From Candidatus Micrarchaeota archaeon RBG_16_49_10 (GTDB lineage Archaea; Aenigmatarchaeota; Aenigmatarchaeia; CG10238-14): a stretch of DNA of 19,734 nt. Both the position numbers and the translations under genes were made by a program. The notes under the pieces were generated by a model. That model worked only from the letters and a program-made list of their open reading frames with translations, ran no database searches and was not told where the DNA came from. The stretch is from positions 19,913 through 39,646 of the forward strand of contig MFRS01000011.1 in the NCBI GenBank assembly GCA_001784635.1. The letters are read 5' to 3'. Below are positions 12,719 through 19,609 of the stretch, one piece after another (position 1 is the first letter of the stretch; each line of letters begins with the position of its first letter).

Positions 12719-12735
12719 TTTTTCCTTTTTTTTTT
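12719..12735 (+). terminator. T-run terminator after the acidic microprotein
   Basis: A run made of T with two C bases begins two bases after the TGA stop; this is the usual form of archaeal transcription terminators. Further T-rich stretches follow to about 12745. Confidence 0.6.
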
Positions 12736-12853
12736 GGTTTTTATTTTGGCTGTTTGTTCTGGCTAAGGCGGGAATTATAGATTCGACTTCCCTACAGATA
12801 TGAAAGTCGTGATGAAAATTATTAACTCTTATGAAATTTGACAGGAAGTTTTT

Positions 12854-13519
12854 TTAGATAATCCTATACATGTAGCCTCTTTTTTCACCTGCCCTTTCGA
12901 TAAAATGTTTATTCATGGCTGTGTATAAGACCCGACTTGTTCTGTCGGATGACCAGTTCAAAACACCAGATAAAGACGGCAAATCGATCCACTCTCCACT
13001 TGCCATAACTGACAGCAAAAGGTCCAAAGCTTCCCCCTGTCTAAGTTTTGGACTGTTTGGAAATCGTTTCATTACTGCTAGTAATTCATCATGCCAAGAC
13101 AAATCAAAACGCCAGGACAATGCCAAGCAATTTTTAAATCCAGTTGTTTCTAGAACATGACCCTCCCTTTGCCTATATATACTATATATACTATAAGTTA
13201 TGTCGGTTTCCCTCTTGAGATAACTTCCCAACCTGCTTATATTCGGTTTAGAAACTGATTTGGTCCTCCATCTAAGCCGACCATTATTTGCCATACTATA
13301 TCTATTGTAATTTTCCATATACCACTTGAGGTAATAATCCAACTCTGGTGATTTTCTATATTGGTTAAAGCATCGAACCAAAGACCCTGTTGTCGGTATT
13401 CCATAGCTCCCTAACAGTTTACTTACTTGCTGTGGGCTGTAATATATTTTTTCCCCAATTTTTTCTAAGGGCAACCCTTCCTCCCAATGCATCCTTTTCA
13501 AAGCGTCTGCAGTAATCAT
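12854..13519 (-). CDS. Helix-turn-helix protein of a duplicated family, copy B
   Basis: 221 residues, paralogue of the gene at 1103-1768. Strictly shared blocks include LKRMHWEEGL, GSLVRCF, WYMEN, RYSMANNG, TDITYSIY, GHVLETTGFKNC, RQGEALD, RTS and VLYTAMNK. The N-terminal helix-turn-helix is the most divergent part (residues 28-38), which suggests different DNA targets, while the central block is nearly fixed. Compared with copy A it has a three-residue insertion from a short tandem duplication (SIYSIY). The function is not recognised; no nuclease motif. It lies downstream of and on the same strand as tRNA-Ser, with its own conserved promoter region. Homologous similarity extends into about 70 bases of upstream DNA. 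Confidence 0.75.
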   Translation of the reverse strand: MITADALKRMHWEEGLPLEKIGEKIYYSPQQVSKLLGSYGIPTTGSLVRCFNQYRKSPELDYYLKWYMENYNRYSMANNGRLRWRTKSVSKPNISRLGSYLKRETDITYSIYSIYRQREGHVLETTGFKNCLALSWRFDLSWHDELLAVMKRFPNSPKLRQGEALDLLLSVMASGEWIDLPSLSGVLNWSSDRTSRVLYTAMNKHFIERAGEKRGYMYRII

Positions 13520-13548
13520 AAAACCCTGATAAGTAATAAAATGACAGT

Positions 13549-13586
13549 TATAAAGGTGTTTGCATGCCGAAATCTTAGTCTTAAAT
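13549..13586 (-). promoter_or_regulatory. Promoter and conserved upstream element of HTH copy B
   Basis: On the minus strand a TATA-like TTTATAA (about 13549-13556) is 33 bases before the ATG, and ATTTAAGACTA is at 13576-13586. TTATCAGG recurs just before the start codon. All three match the region before copy A in order, with similar spacing. Confidence 0.5.
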
Positions 13587-13673
13587 GGAAAAACTTTTTC
13601 TAGTGAATAGCCCGTGGTCTTGCTACGGGGAATTCGAGGATTAAATATAATCCGTTTCTACAAAATAAAAATT

Positions 13674-13832
13674 CGCCGAGGTAGGGATTTGAACCCTAAA
13701 GGGCAAAGCCCGCCGGATTTCCTTCGGTTCACCTCCTTGTCCATCATCAAATCAGGGTCAAGCCATCTTCCACATCGAAAGCGGACGAAACCGCCTCAAG
13801 TCCGGTGCATTACCAGTTTCTGCCACCTCGGC
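13674..13832 (-). tRNA. tRNA-Ser (anticodon UGA) with a 76-nt intron
   Basis: Acceptor stem GCCGAGG (13826-13832) pairs with CCTCGGC (13675-13681), discriminator G at 13674 as in archaeal tRNA-Ser, no encoded CCA. D stem GCA/TGC, anticodon stem CCGGA/TCCGG, loop CTTGAGA giving UGA, long variable arm GGGC-TTT-GCCC, T arm TAGGG-TTCAAAT-CCCTA. The intron is at the canonical 37/38 site. Without it the tRNA is 83 bases, the expected size for this class II tRNA. Confidence 0.92.
13719..13794 (-). other. 76-nt intron of tRNA-Ser at position 37/38
   Basis: The inner helix is CGGTT/AACCG. The bulges AG^G and AA^A are three bases each, as the splicing endonuclease requires. The four-base central helix (CTTG with AAGG) is imperfect, with one T-G pair and one G-A mismatch. 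The rest shows no open frame. Confidence 0.8.
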
Positions 13833-13852
13833 ACACTACTGTTTTAGCGATT

Positions 13853-13864
13853 ATTAAATAAATA
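13853..13864 (-). promoter_or_regulatory. TATA box of tRNA-Ser
   Basis: On the minus strand this reads ATTTATTTAAT. Two possible registers are centred 24.5 or 28.5 bases before the mature 5' end at 13832, so little or no 5' leader is expected. Confidence 0.55.
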
Positions 13865-13870
13865 TCAACC

Positions 13871-13880
13871 ATAAAAACTT
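13871..13880 (+). promoter_or_regulatory. TATA box of the membrane protein gene at 13901
   Basis: The sequence ATAAAAACTT is centred about 26 bases before the ATG, so the messenger should be leaderless. It is placed head to head with the tRNA-Ser promoter. Confidence 0.6.
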
Positions 13881-13900
13881 ATAGGTCCAACAATCTTTCG

Positions 13901-14428
13901 ATGCCAAAGGTCCAGGTTCCCGGCAAGTGGGTGCTGACCGCCGTGGTCGCCGTGATATCGCTTGCCTTGATAATTCTGCTCTCGAAGCTCGTGATTTACC
14001 TCCTAATCTGCGTGGTGACAGGATTCCTCGTCTATGTGAGGTACACCCTACAGCTCCCATTCAAAATAGAGCCCTACCTGTTCTTCAGCGTTATAGTGAC
14101 GCTGGGATACGGGATAGGCTTCACGGTGTTCTACGTCTTCATCGCGATGCTGATACCCAAGGTCATAGCGGGAGGGGAGGTCGATGGTAGCACCCTGCTC
14201 TATCTTGTCTTCTTCGTCATCCTGAACATGATAGCACGCAGCTTCAGCGGGATGAGCGTGTCGACCGTGGGAATCATAATCTCATTGGCTGACTTCACGA
14301 TACTACTCATCCTCGGCGCGGTGATGAAGCCCGAGAAGATAAAAACCGGCATGCTCATAGTCGGCGTCAACATCTTCCTCTTCATCCACTTCGGCGAGCC
14401 GCTGCTGGGTTTCATAACGGCAAGCTAG
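13901..14428 (+). CDS. Multi-pass membrane protein of unknown function
   Basis: 175 residues with six likely membrane segments: about 10-28, 30-45, 58-85, 97-112, 118-140 and 150-172. After a short basic start (MPKVQVPGKW) the protein is nearly all hydrophobic, with few charges in the loops (PKVIAGGEVDG, MKPEKIKTG). No transporter or enzyme motif is recognised. Codons match the GC-richer conserved genes, so it is a resident gene rather than a recent arrival. The leaderless start is supported by the TATA box. Its stop codon shares the palindrome CTAG with the stop codon of cbf5 on the other strand. Confidence 0.75.
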   Translation: MPKVQVPGKWVLTAVVAVISLALIILLSKLVIYLLICVVTGFLVYVRYTLQLPFKIEPYLFFSVIVTLGYGIGFTVFYVFIAMLIPKVIAGGEVDGSTLLYLVFFVILNMIARSFSGMSVSTVGIIISLADFTILLILGAVMKPEKIKTGMLIVGVNIFLFIHFGEPLLGFITAS

Positions 14429-15294
14429 TCTAGGATTAGCCTGTCCGTCTTAACAACTGGTCTGCTTGAACTTCTCATTGCATTGAAATCTACCAGTGCC
14501 ACCCCAATCCCAATGATTTTATCTTCAAAAAGCAGCACGATATTATCGCCACTCTCAACCTCTCTGTCTATGCTCTCTATATACTCCCAGCGGATGGGGC
14601 TTCCGTTCAGAACCTTAGGAATATAATCTTTTTTTATTTTCACCCTCCTCTCGTCCTTTAGAACCTCTTCCAGCGGCATCAATATTTTCTCTAAGCTGGA
14701 ACTGTCGCCACCTTCATATTCCCTGTAAGCCTCCTCTAGCTGCTCGAGGGTGACGGCCTGCCCTATCGAGAAATGCCCTGACTCTGTCCTCCTCAGGCTT
14801 TTCATGTGCATGCTGACGTTGAACTTCTCCCCGATGTCGTGGACGAGCTTGCGGATGTAGGTCCCGCCCTGCACCTTCGTCCGGAAATGCACATTTTTGC
14901 CTTCCTTCCCAAGAAGGTTGAAGTAGTAGATTGCTCTCTCCCTGGGCCTCCTGGCTACCCTTGACTTGACAGGGGGCGTCTGCGTTATTAGGCCTGTGAA
15001 GTTCTCCCCTATGAATCTTTCAAGCTCAGAGAAGTCCACATCCCCATGGAGCTGGATTATCCCCTCGTAAGTCTTGTCGGAATTGGCCAAGAAGGGCATC
15101 GCCTTGGTCGCCTCATCCAAAGCGATAACCAACAGGCCCGTAACCTTGCTGTCAAGCGTCCCCGCATGCCCTGCCTTCTTCCTCTTCAGTATGGCCTTGA
15201 CCCTCTCGTCTATCTCCCTGGATGTCGGGCCTGATGGCTTATCCAACAAAACTACGCTTCTTCTGAGGAGTCCTTCAATCTGCTCCATAATCAT
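14425..15294 (-). CDS. cbf5: tRNA/rRNA pseudouridine synthase Cbf5 (TruB family), H/ACA RNP catalytic subunit
   Basis: 289 residues. It converts uridine to pseudouridine in rRNA guided by H/ACA RNAs (with Nop10, Gar1 and L7Ae), and position 55 of tRNA. Seen: LLDKPSGPTS (16-25), GHAGTLDSKVTGLL (42-55) with catalytic D48, KTYEGIIQLHGDVD, RERAIYYFNLL, GTYIRKLVHDIG and RTESGHF. The C-terminal part (about 205-285) forms the PUA domain. It is shorter than most archaeal Cbf5 (about 330), lacking the usual N-terminal extension before the DKP motif. The start overlaps the eL14 stop by four bases (ATGA); eL14-Cbf5 is a conserved archaeal pair. Confidence 0.95.
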   Translation of the reverse strand: MIMEQIEGLLRRSVVLLDKPSGPTSREIDERVKAILKRKKAGHAGTLDSKVTGLLVIALDEATKAMPFLANSDKTYEGIIQLHGDVDFSELERFIGENFTGLITQTPPVKSRVARRPRERAIYYFNLLGKEGKNVHFRTKVQGGTYIRKLVHDIGEKFNVSMHMKSLRRTESGHFSIGQAVTLEQLEEAYREYEGGDSSSLEKILMPLEEVLKDERRVKIKKDYIPKVLNGSPIRWEYIESIDREVESGDNIVLLFEDKIIGIGVALVDFNAMRSSSRPVVKTDRLILD

Positions 15295-15758
15295 TTTTTG
15301 CCGGCTTTCTTTTTAGTCTCTTTCGGTTTCTCCTTTTTGGCTGGTTTCTTCTCAGGCTTCTCCTTCTTCTCTGGCTTTTTCTCTGGCTTCTTTTCTTCCT
15401 CTTTCTTCGGCTTCTCTTCCTTCTTTGGTTTTTCCTCTTTCGCCTCCTTAGCCTTCTTCTTGCCAGCCTCCTTCACAACCTCTGCACCCGGCTTCTTCAG
15501 GCCAAGCTTCTTTGCCAAGCCCTCCTTGTCGAAAGCGGCTATGACCGCGTTGTCCGACTCATCCTCCTTTATGTTTAGTGAGTACTCTGTCGGCTCCAGG
15601 TGCTCCTGGTTGCACTGCCTTCTCTTCACGCCGGTCAGGACCTTTGGTCCGGTGACCATGTAGAAGGTGTCGTCGATCTTCTTCAGGACGACGCAATACT
15701 TCCCAGCCTCACGGCCGGCTGTCTTTACACAAACTCTACCAACGGTAAGTGTTGCCAC
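15291..15758 (-). CDS. rpl14e: Large ribosomal subunit protein eL14 (L14e) with long Lys/Glu/Pro tail
   Basis: 155 residues. Residues 1-90 are eL14 (GRVCVKTAGREAGKYCVV, MVTGPKVLTGVKRRQCN, EHLEPTE). The rest (about 98-155) is a tail of Lys, Glu, Pro and Ala in repeats of the kind EKPKK and KKPEKK. Archaeal eL14 is normally near 80-95 residues, so the tail nearly doubles it. It starts with GTG after GAGGTGAT (15763-15770), four bases upstream. A TATA-like CTTTTAATATTC (plus about 15789-15800) predicts a transcript beginning right at this ribosome-binding site. First gene of the eL14-cbf5 operon. Confidence 0.93.
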   Translation of the reverse strand: MATLTVGRVCVKTAGREAGKYCVVLKKIDDTFYMVTGPKVLTGVKRRQCNQEHLEPTEYSLNIKEDESDNAVIAAFDKEGLAKKLGLKKPGAEVVKEAGKKKAKEAKEEKPKKEEKPKKEEEKKPEKKPEKKEKPEKKPAKKEKPKETKKKAGKK

Positions 15759-15838
15759 CTACATCACCTCAGCAAAAATATAGTCGCAATGAATATTAAA
15801 AGATTGCCTAAATTTTCCACCAGATAGAATAATGTGCC

Positions 15839-15846
15839 TATTTAAA
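15839..15846 (+). promoter_or_regulatory. TATA box of the gene at 15870
   Basis: TATTTAAA is centred 27.5 bases before the ATG at 15870, predicting a leaderless messenger. It diverges from the eL14 promoter about 45 bases away. Confidence 0.6.
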
Positions 15847-15869
15847 ATTTCTTTTGTATTTTTTAATTC

Positions 15870-16271
15870 ATGGTAGAAGAGTCAAAACCTATGATTTATG
15901 AATTACCTGGACCAATACTTGTTGGTGATTTAAGCCGACTCGAGAGAGGTTTATGGATAGTACAAGTTAGTAATGATACACGGGGTGATTGTGCTCTTGT
16001 TATAGCACGTGATATAAGTTTGGTAACTAGTGATAGTAATTTGCTTGAAACATATAAAATTTTTGCCGAGGAAGCTGATTATCAAATTCCAGAGTCAGAA
16101 ATGCCATGCATTAAAAGACATTGGGATGAACTGAAAGGTGTTGCCTCAATATATAGATACGGCGATTTCCAATTTAATCTTCTATTGAATATGTTTAGAG
16201 GGTGGGGTTTAGAGGTTGATCCAATCAGGTACGATGACTATGTTGCCAGACTAAAAAGAGTAAAAATTTGA
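15870..16271 (+). CDS. Protein of unknown function, AT-rich orphan
   Basis: 133 residues, not recognised. The first half has beta-like stretches (PGPILVGDL, GLWIVQVSN, CALVIARDISLVTSD), the second is helical with several Trp and Tyr (HWDELKGVASIYRYGDFQFNLLLNMFRGWG). No signal peptide or membrane segment. Codons end mostly in A or T, unlike the ribosomal operons to either side. Together with the next gene it separates two blocks (eL34 and eL14-Cbf5) that are neighbours in many archaea, so it probably inserted there. The start is supported by the leaderless TATA box. Confidence 0.65.
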   Translation: MVEESKPMIYELPGPILVGDLSRLERGLWIVQVSNDTRGDCALVIARDISLVTSDSNLLETYKIFAEEADYQIPESEMPCIKRHWDELKGVASIYRYGDFQFNLLLNMFRGWGLEVDPIRYDDYVARLKRVKI

Positions 16272-16340
16272 CGCTTCCGTTCCAAATATGGGTCCAAGAC
16301 TTACCCTGTGGGTATAATGTCTTTTACTATTAAACGTACA

Positions 16341-16348
16341 TTTATAAA
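16341..16348 (+). promoter_or_regulatory. TATA box of the histidine phosphatase-like gene
   Basis: TTTATAAA predicts a transcript start near 16371, after the first in-frame TTG (16363) and 31 bases before the ATG at 16402. This favours the ATG as the start. Confidence 0.55.
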
Positions 16349-16401
16349 TATTTCTAGAAAAATTGGTTTATCTAAAACACCCTATTAATTATTGTGGTAT
16401 T

Positions 16402-16947
16402 ATGACTGTGAAAATAACATATTTCGTCCATGGAACTACCACGGACAACGAGAAAAGAATTTCTTCTGGCTGGTATGATGTCGAGCTTTCGGACTTGGGA
16501 GTTAGGCAGTCAATTGAATTGAAAGATAAAATTAAAGGCAAAAAGTTTGACGTTGTTTTCTGTTCGGATTTGAAGAGGGCCGTCCAGTCGGCGGAATTGA
16601 CATTCAAGGGGACTGTGAACATCATTCAGGATAAACGGCTAAGAGAATGCAACTATGGCAAATATAATGCGCAACCTTCAGAGATTGTCGAGCCACTGCA
16701 AGAGAAAAATATAACTAAAAGATTTCCGGACGGGGAAAGTTATGAAGACGTTAAAAAGAGGGTAGCTGATTTCCTTGAATTCTTAAAGAGAAAATACGAT
16801 GGAAAACATGTTGCTGTCGTCTCCCATAAAGCTCCGCAATTATCCTTGGAGGTGCTCACTAAAAACAAGCCATGGGAACAGGCTTTTGCAGAATATTGGG
16901 GAAAAAAGAAGGCTTGGCAACCTGGGTGGGAGTATATCGTTGAATGA
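16402..16947 (+). CDS. Histidine phosphatase superfamily protein with VHG instead of RHG motif
   Basis: 181 residues from the ATG at 16402. Members use a phospho-histidine to remove phosphate from sugars, nucleotides or cofactors. Seen: YFVHGTTTDNE (7-17) with the likely nucleophile H10, SGWYDVELSDLGVRQ (22-36), FCSDLKRAVQSAE (53-65) with R59, a probable acid ERECNYG-like segment (RLRECNYGKY, 79-88), FPDGESYEDVKKRV and VAVVSHKAP with second histidine H142. The motif is normally RHG; here the arginine is valine, a variant that I recall from a subgroup of prokaryotic members with the same HGTTTDNE string. The other phosphate-binding residues are present, so activity is possible. The substrate is unknown. 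It converges on the eL34 gene. Confidence 0.88.
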   Translation: MTVKITYFVHGTTTDNEKRISSGWYDVELSDLGVRQSIELKDKIKGKKFDVVFCSDLKRAVQSAELTFKGTVNIIQDKRLRECNYGKYNAQPSEIVEPLQEKNITKRFPDGESYEDVKKRVADFLEFLKRKYDGKHVAVVSHKAPQLSLEVLTKNKPWEQAFAEYWGKKKAWQPGWEYIVE

Positions 16948-16970
16948 GTACCAAATGAACATTTCTTTCT

Positions 16971-16977
16971 AAAAAAA
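16971..16977 (-). terminator. T-run after the eL34 gene
   Basis: Seven A on the plus strand, thus seven T on the minus strand, begin directly after the eL34 stop codon, ending the long uL30-eL34 transcript. Confidence 0.45.
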
Positions 16978-17244
16978 TCAAGTAGACACAGCCTTCATCC
17001 TGAATATCTTCCTCGAGCACTCAGGGCAAAGGCTTCCGCCATAAGGCCTCTCAGGCCTCTTCTCCGTCTTCGACAGCTTCTTCAGCCTCGAGGGCCTCAG
17101 CCTAGGCACTCCGTTCAGCGGCTTCCCGCAGCTCCCGCACTTGGCGATGGAAGGCTTCTTCCTCGAGAAGTGCACGACGACCCTGTTCCCGGGTATCTTG
17201 GTCTTCATCTTCCTTATGCTGTTGGACCTCAAGCTCCTCCTCAT
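16978..17244 (-). CDS. rpl34e: Large ribosomal subunit protein eL34 (L34e)
   Basis: 88 residues, normal for the family. It starts MRRSLRSNSIRK and carries RVVVHFSRKKPSIAKCGSCGKPLNG and a second pair CPEC. C36, C39, C73 and C76 make the zinc ribbon. The start is one base after the DUF106 stop, so it is coupled. It is the last gene of this operon; in many archaea cytidylate kinase and then eL14-Cbf5 follow, which here lie 1.2 kb away. Confidence 0.95.
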   Translation of the reverse strand: MRRSLRSNSIRKMKTKIPGNRVVVHFSRKKPSIAKCGSCGKPLNGVPRLRPSRLKKLSKTEKRPERPYGGSLCPECSRKIFRMKAVST

Positions 17245-17245
17245 A

Positions 17246-17725
17246 TCACATCCCCAATACTTTCCTGAGCGCGATTGAAACCGCCAGCGAGCAGACTATG
17301 TACCATATCAGCCACGACACGCCCTTGCCTCCAATGAGGGGCAGCAACTGCGGCAAAGTCAGGGCTACCTGCCCGGTGTAAACACCATTCAACCATGGGA
17401 AAATAAATATTAAAAGCAATGCTGACAGCACGATGGAGACTATCATGGGCTTGGTCATCAGCTTCATGAACTCCGAGTTTATCTGCATCATCTTCTTCAT
17501 GTGGCTGTTCATCTTGTCCTTGTCCCCCTTCTTCTGCGCCTCGAGCATCTTGGCCCTCTCGGCCTCTATCCTGTCCTTGACCTTCTTGGTCATCTCCACG
17601 TCGGTGAACTTCCTGTTTATCACGGTGACGAGTAGGGTTATCAGCCCGCTTATTACGAAGACGCTGCCATAAATCGGCAACTTAAGCACGGGGGCGAATA
17701 TGAAGTTCAGGGCTGTCGCTAGCAT
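17246..17725 (-). CDS. DUF106 membrane protein, archaeal Oxa1/YidC/EMC3-TMCO1 superfamily
   Basis: 159 residues. Membrane segments at about 17-36, 95-113 and 135-155, with a charged coiled region between the first two (about 40-88: MTKKVKDRIEAERAKMLEAQ, then a Met- and Lys-rich stretch MNSHMKKMMQINSEFMKLM). This is the layout of the archaeal YidC-like insertase, thought to insert membrane proteins near the ribosome, with the Met-rich cytosolic part contacting substrate or the signal recognition system. It sits directly after SecY (two bases between) and before eL34, the standard archaeal position. A ribosome-binding site GGAGG lies before the ATG. Confidence 0.9.
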   Translation of the reverse strand: MLATALNFIFAPVLKLPIYGSVFVISGLITLLVTVINRKFTDVEMTKKVKDRIEAERAKMLEAQKKGDKDKMNSHMKKMMQINSEFMKLMTKPMIVSIVLSALLLIFIFPWLNGVYTGQVALTLPQLLPLIGGKGVSWLIWYIVCSLAVSIALRKVLGM

Positions 17726-17727
17726 AC

Positions 17728-19167
17728 CTATCCCTCCAGAATGCCCCTCACCAATGGATGGGCGCCATCGAGCCTCTCGTTCTTGAGCTGCTCGTAGAAA
17801 GTGTAGATTATCGTCGTGGTAAGCAGTATCCCTGTGCCTGTGCCTATGGCCCCCACGAAGTCCGCCAAAATTGAGAGAAAGCCTATCGAAAGGCCGCCCA
17901 TGACGGCCAAAGGCATTATGTACCTGTCAAGCACCTTCTTCATTATCCTCGGGTCCCTCCTGTAGCCGGGTATCTGCATCCCGACCGAGGACAGCTGCTC
18001 CGCCACGCTCTCCGAGTCCATCCCCGAGGTGTTGACCCAGAAGACGGAGAAGAGAACGCAAGCTGTGAGCATGAACGTGCCATAAGTGAATGCGGCCAGA
18101 TAGTCCTTTGACGTGGTCACCCCGGTTATCGTATCCATGAGCAAAGCGCTAGGCGGACTCAGATAGTAGACTATGCCTGAAACAGGGACGTTCTGCCCGG
18201 ATTCCGTCGATATACATCCGAGGAAGCCGCACTTGAGGTTAGGGTCCGTCGGGCTCGCTTGCGATGTGAAGCTGGCCACCAGGCTGAACTGAGATATCAG
18301 CGCCGCAGCCAGGATGACCGGTATGTTGCTCGTGTAGAAGAGCTTGAGCCCCCACCTCCTGCCGAAGCCCCTCACCTGCGCGAAGCTTATAGGGATGTCG
18401 ACAGATATGCCCTGGGCGTAGACTATGATGAAGAAGACCACCAAGGTCGTGAAAATCGGCAACAGCGGCTGCAGGAGCTTGGACCATGCGCCTGACACGA
18501 TGTAAATCATGCTGGCCCACACCTTGCCCACCGGCTCGACGTTCACCGATGGCCAAACGCAGCCTTGGCTCACGCCGCCAGCGCAGGGGCTGAAGAGCGA
18601 TATGAAGATCGTGTTGACGACGCCGGCCGCTATGAAGAGGCTTATCCCAGAACCTATCCCATACTTGGTCGTTATCTCATCGAGCATCATCACTATCAGG
18701 CCGCCAAGGGCGAGCTGCATTATTACTATCGGCACAAGGCTAGCCGCACTTGCAGGGACCGCCCCGCCTAGGACAAAAGCGACAGCCTCGACGAAGCAGA
18801 ACGCTATGCTGAGGACCTTCTGCGTGACCTCGTACTTCTTCTTGTCGTCGGAGTCTGGGTCCTTGACGTCCCAGTTGATTATCTTGGAGCCGACCAGCAG
18901 CTGCAGGAGTATTGAAGACGTGACCAAGGGTCCAATTCCTAGAGTCATGAGGGTCCCGAAGTTCGAGCCGAAGAGCATCTGCAAGGTCTGGAACTGCTGT
19001 GTTATGTTGGAGGATACCCCATAGACGCTCCCGAACAACTGCGAAGAGAACATGAAATATATGGCCAGCACAATCCCGGTCCAGAGCAGCTTCTTGTTAA
19101 GGCTAAACTTGTAAGTTGGCTTCCTTATTTCCGGCAGAAACCTTGCAACCTGTGATACGTCAACCAT
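17728..19167 (-). CDS. secY: Protein translocase subunit SecY
   Basis: 479 residues from the ATG at 19167, the channel-forming subunit (with SecE and Sbh) for secretion and membrane insertion. Ten hydrophobic segments are spread along the protein. The plug region follows the first segment (SSQLFGSVYGVSSN), and GIGPLVTSSILLQLLVGS marks segment two. The cytosolic loop DIPISFAQVRGFGRRWGLKLFYTSNIPVIL is typical of archaeal SecY and contacts the ribosome. The C-terminus EQLKNERLDG is also typical. The frame is open to a TTG at 19179, but the ATG overlapping the uL15 stop by eight bases is the better start. An external loop with two cysteines (LKCGFLGC) could form a disulfide. Adenylate kinase, often next to secY in archaea, is absent here. 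Confidence 0.96.
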   Translation of the reverse strand: MVDVSQVARFLPEIRKPTYKFSLNKKLLWTGIVLAIYFMFSSQLFGSVYGVSSNITQQFQTLQMLFGSNFGTLMTLGIGPLVTSSILLQLLVGSKIINWDVKDPDSDDKKKYEVTQKVLSIAFCFVEAVAFVLGGAVPASAASLVPIVIMQLALGGLIVMMLDEITTKYGIGSGISLFIAAGVVNTIFISLFSPCAGGVSQGCVWPSVNVEPVGKVWASMIYIVSGAWSKLLQPLLPIFTTLVVFFIIVYAQGISVDIPISFAQVRGFGRRWGLKLFYTSNIPVILAAALISQFSLVASFTSQASPTDPNLKCGFLGCISTESGQNVPVSGIVYYLSPPSALLMDTITGVTTSKDYLAAFTYGTFMLTACVLFSVFWVNTSGMDSESVAEQLSSVGMQIPGYRRDPRIMKKVLDRYIMPLAVMGGLSIGFLSILADFVGAIGTGTGILLTTTIIYTFYEQLKNERLDGAHPLVRGILEG

Positions 19168-19609
19168 CCTGACCAACAACGACCGCTTTGCAACCAGCCC
19201 CTTCTAATTTTTTTGTAGCGATAGAAGAAAAATGTTTTGCCTGCACGACCATCTTGTGCGTCACTTTACCTGAGCCAAGGACCCTCTGGTACCCGAGGGA
19301 AGGCAGATCGATGAGGAAAGAGTCCTTCTCCTTCATGACCTTCTTCTGCTTATATAAGTCTTCGACCATCCTGTCCAGGTCAATCAGGTTTATCGCCTTG
19401 CCCTTCTTTATGCTCGCAGGCCTCTTGAAGCCCTTTTTCCCGTAGTTGTCCGGGTAGAACTTTATCGAAAGCATCCTCTTGTGCTTGTGTCGGCCGGACT
19501 TCCCGGTGCCGCCCCTGCTGCCGCTGCCCCTGTGCTTCTTCTGGCTACCGAAACCCGGGCTCCTGTGGCCCCTCTTCTTCAATATCTTCTTGGCTCTCCT
19601 GACTACCAT
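19160..19609 (-). CDS. rpl15: Large ribosomal subunit protein uL15 (L15)
   Basis: 149 residues, 50S protein. The basic glycine-rich N-terminus (GHRSPGFGSQKKHRGSGSRGGTGKSGRHKH) and the end KKLEGAGCKAVVVGQ are family hallmarks. The ATG follows the uL30 stop with no gap (TGAATG), and the end overlaps the secY start, so translation is coupled through the operon. Confidence 0.96.
   Translation of the reverse strand: MVVRRAKKILKKRGHRSPGFGSQKKHRGSGSRGGTGKSGRHKHKRMLSIKFYPDNYGKKGFKRPASIKKGKAINLIDLDRMVEDLYKQKKVMKEKDSFLIDLPSLGYQRVLGSGKVTHKMVVQAKHFSSIATKKLEGAGCKAVVVGQDG

Noticed and set aside
12784..12809. Hairpin CGACTT/AAGTCG between the microprotein and HTH copy B
   Set aside because: Six-base stem with a 14-base loop and no T-run or partner signal; too weak to call.
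13520..13673. tRNA-Ser as integration site of the neighbouring HTH gene
   Set aside because: No repeated tRNA fragment was found beside the gene, no integrase is present, and copy A is not near a tRNA.
13614..13847. 77-codon frame across tRNA-Ser
   Set aside because: It runs over a complete intron-containing tRNA on the other strand and has no start signals.
15298..15663. Long open frame opposite eL14, coding Phe/Ser-rich sequence
   Set aside because: It is the reverse reading of the Lys/Glu-rich tail and the eL14 core; its composition follows from the real gene.
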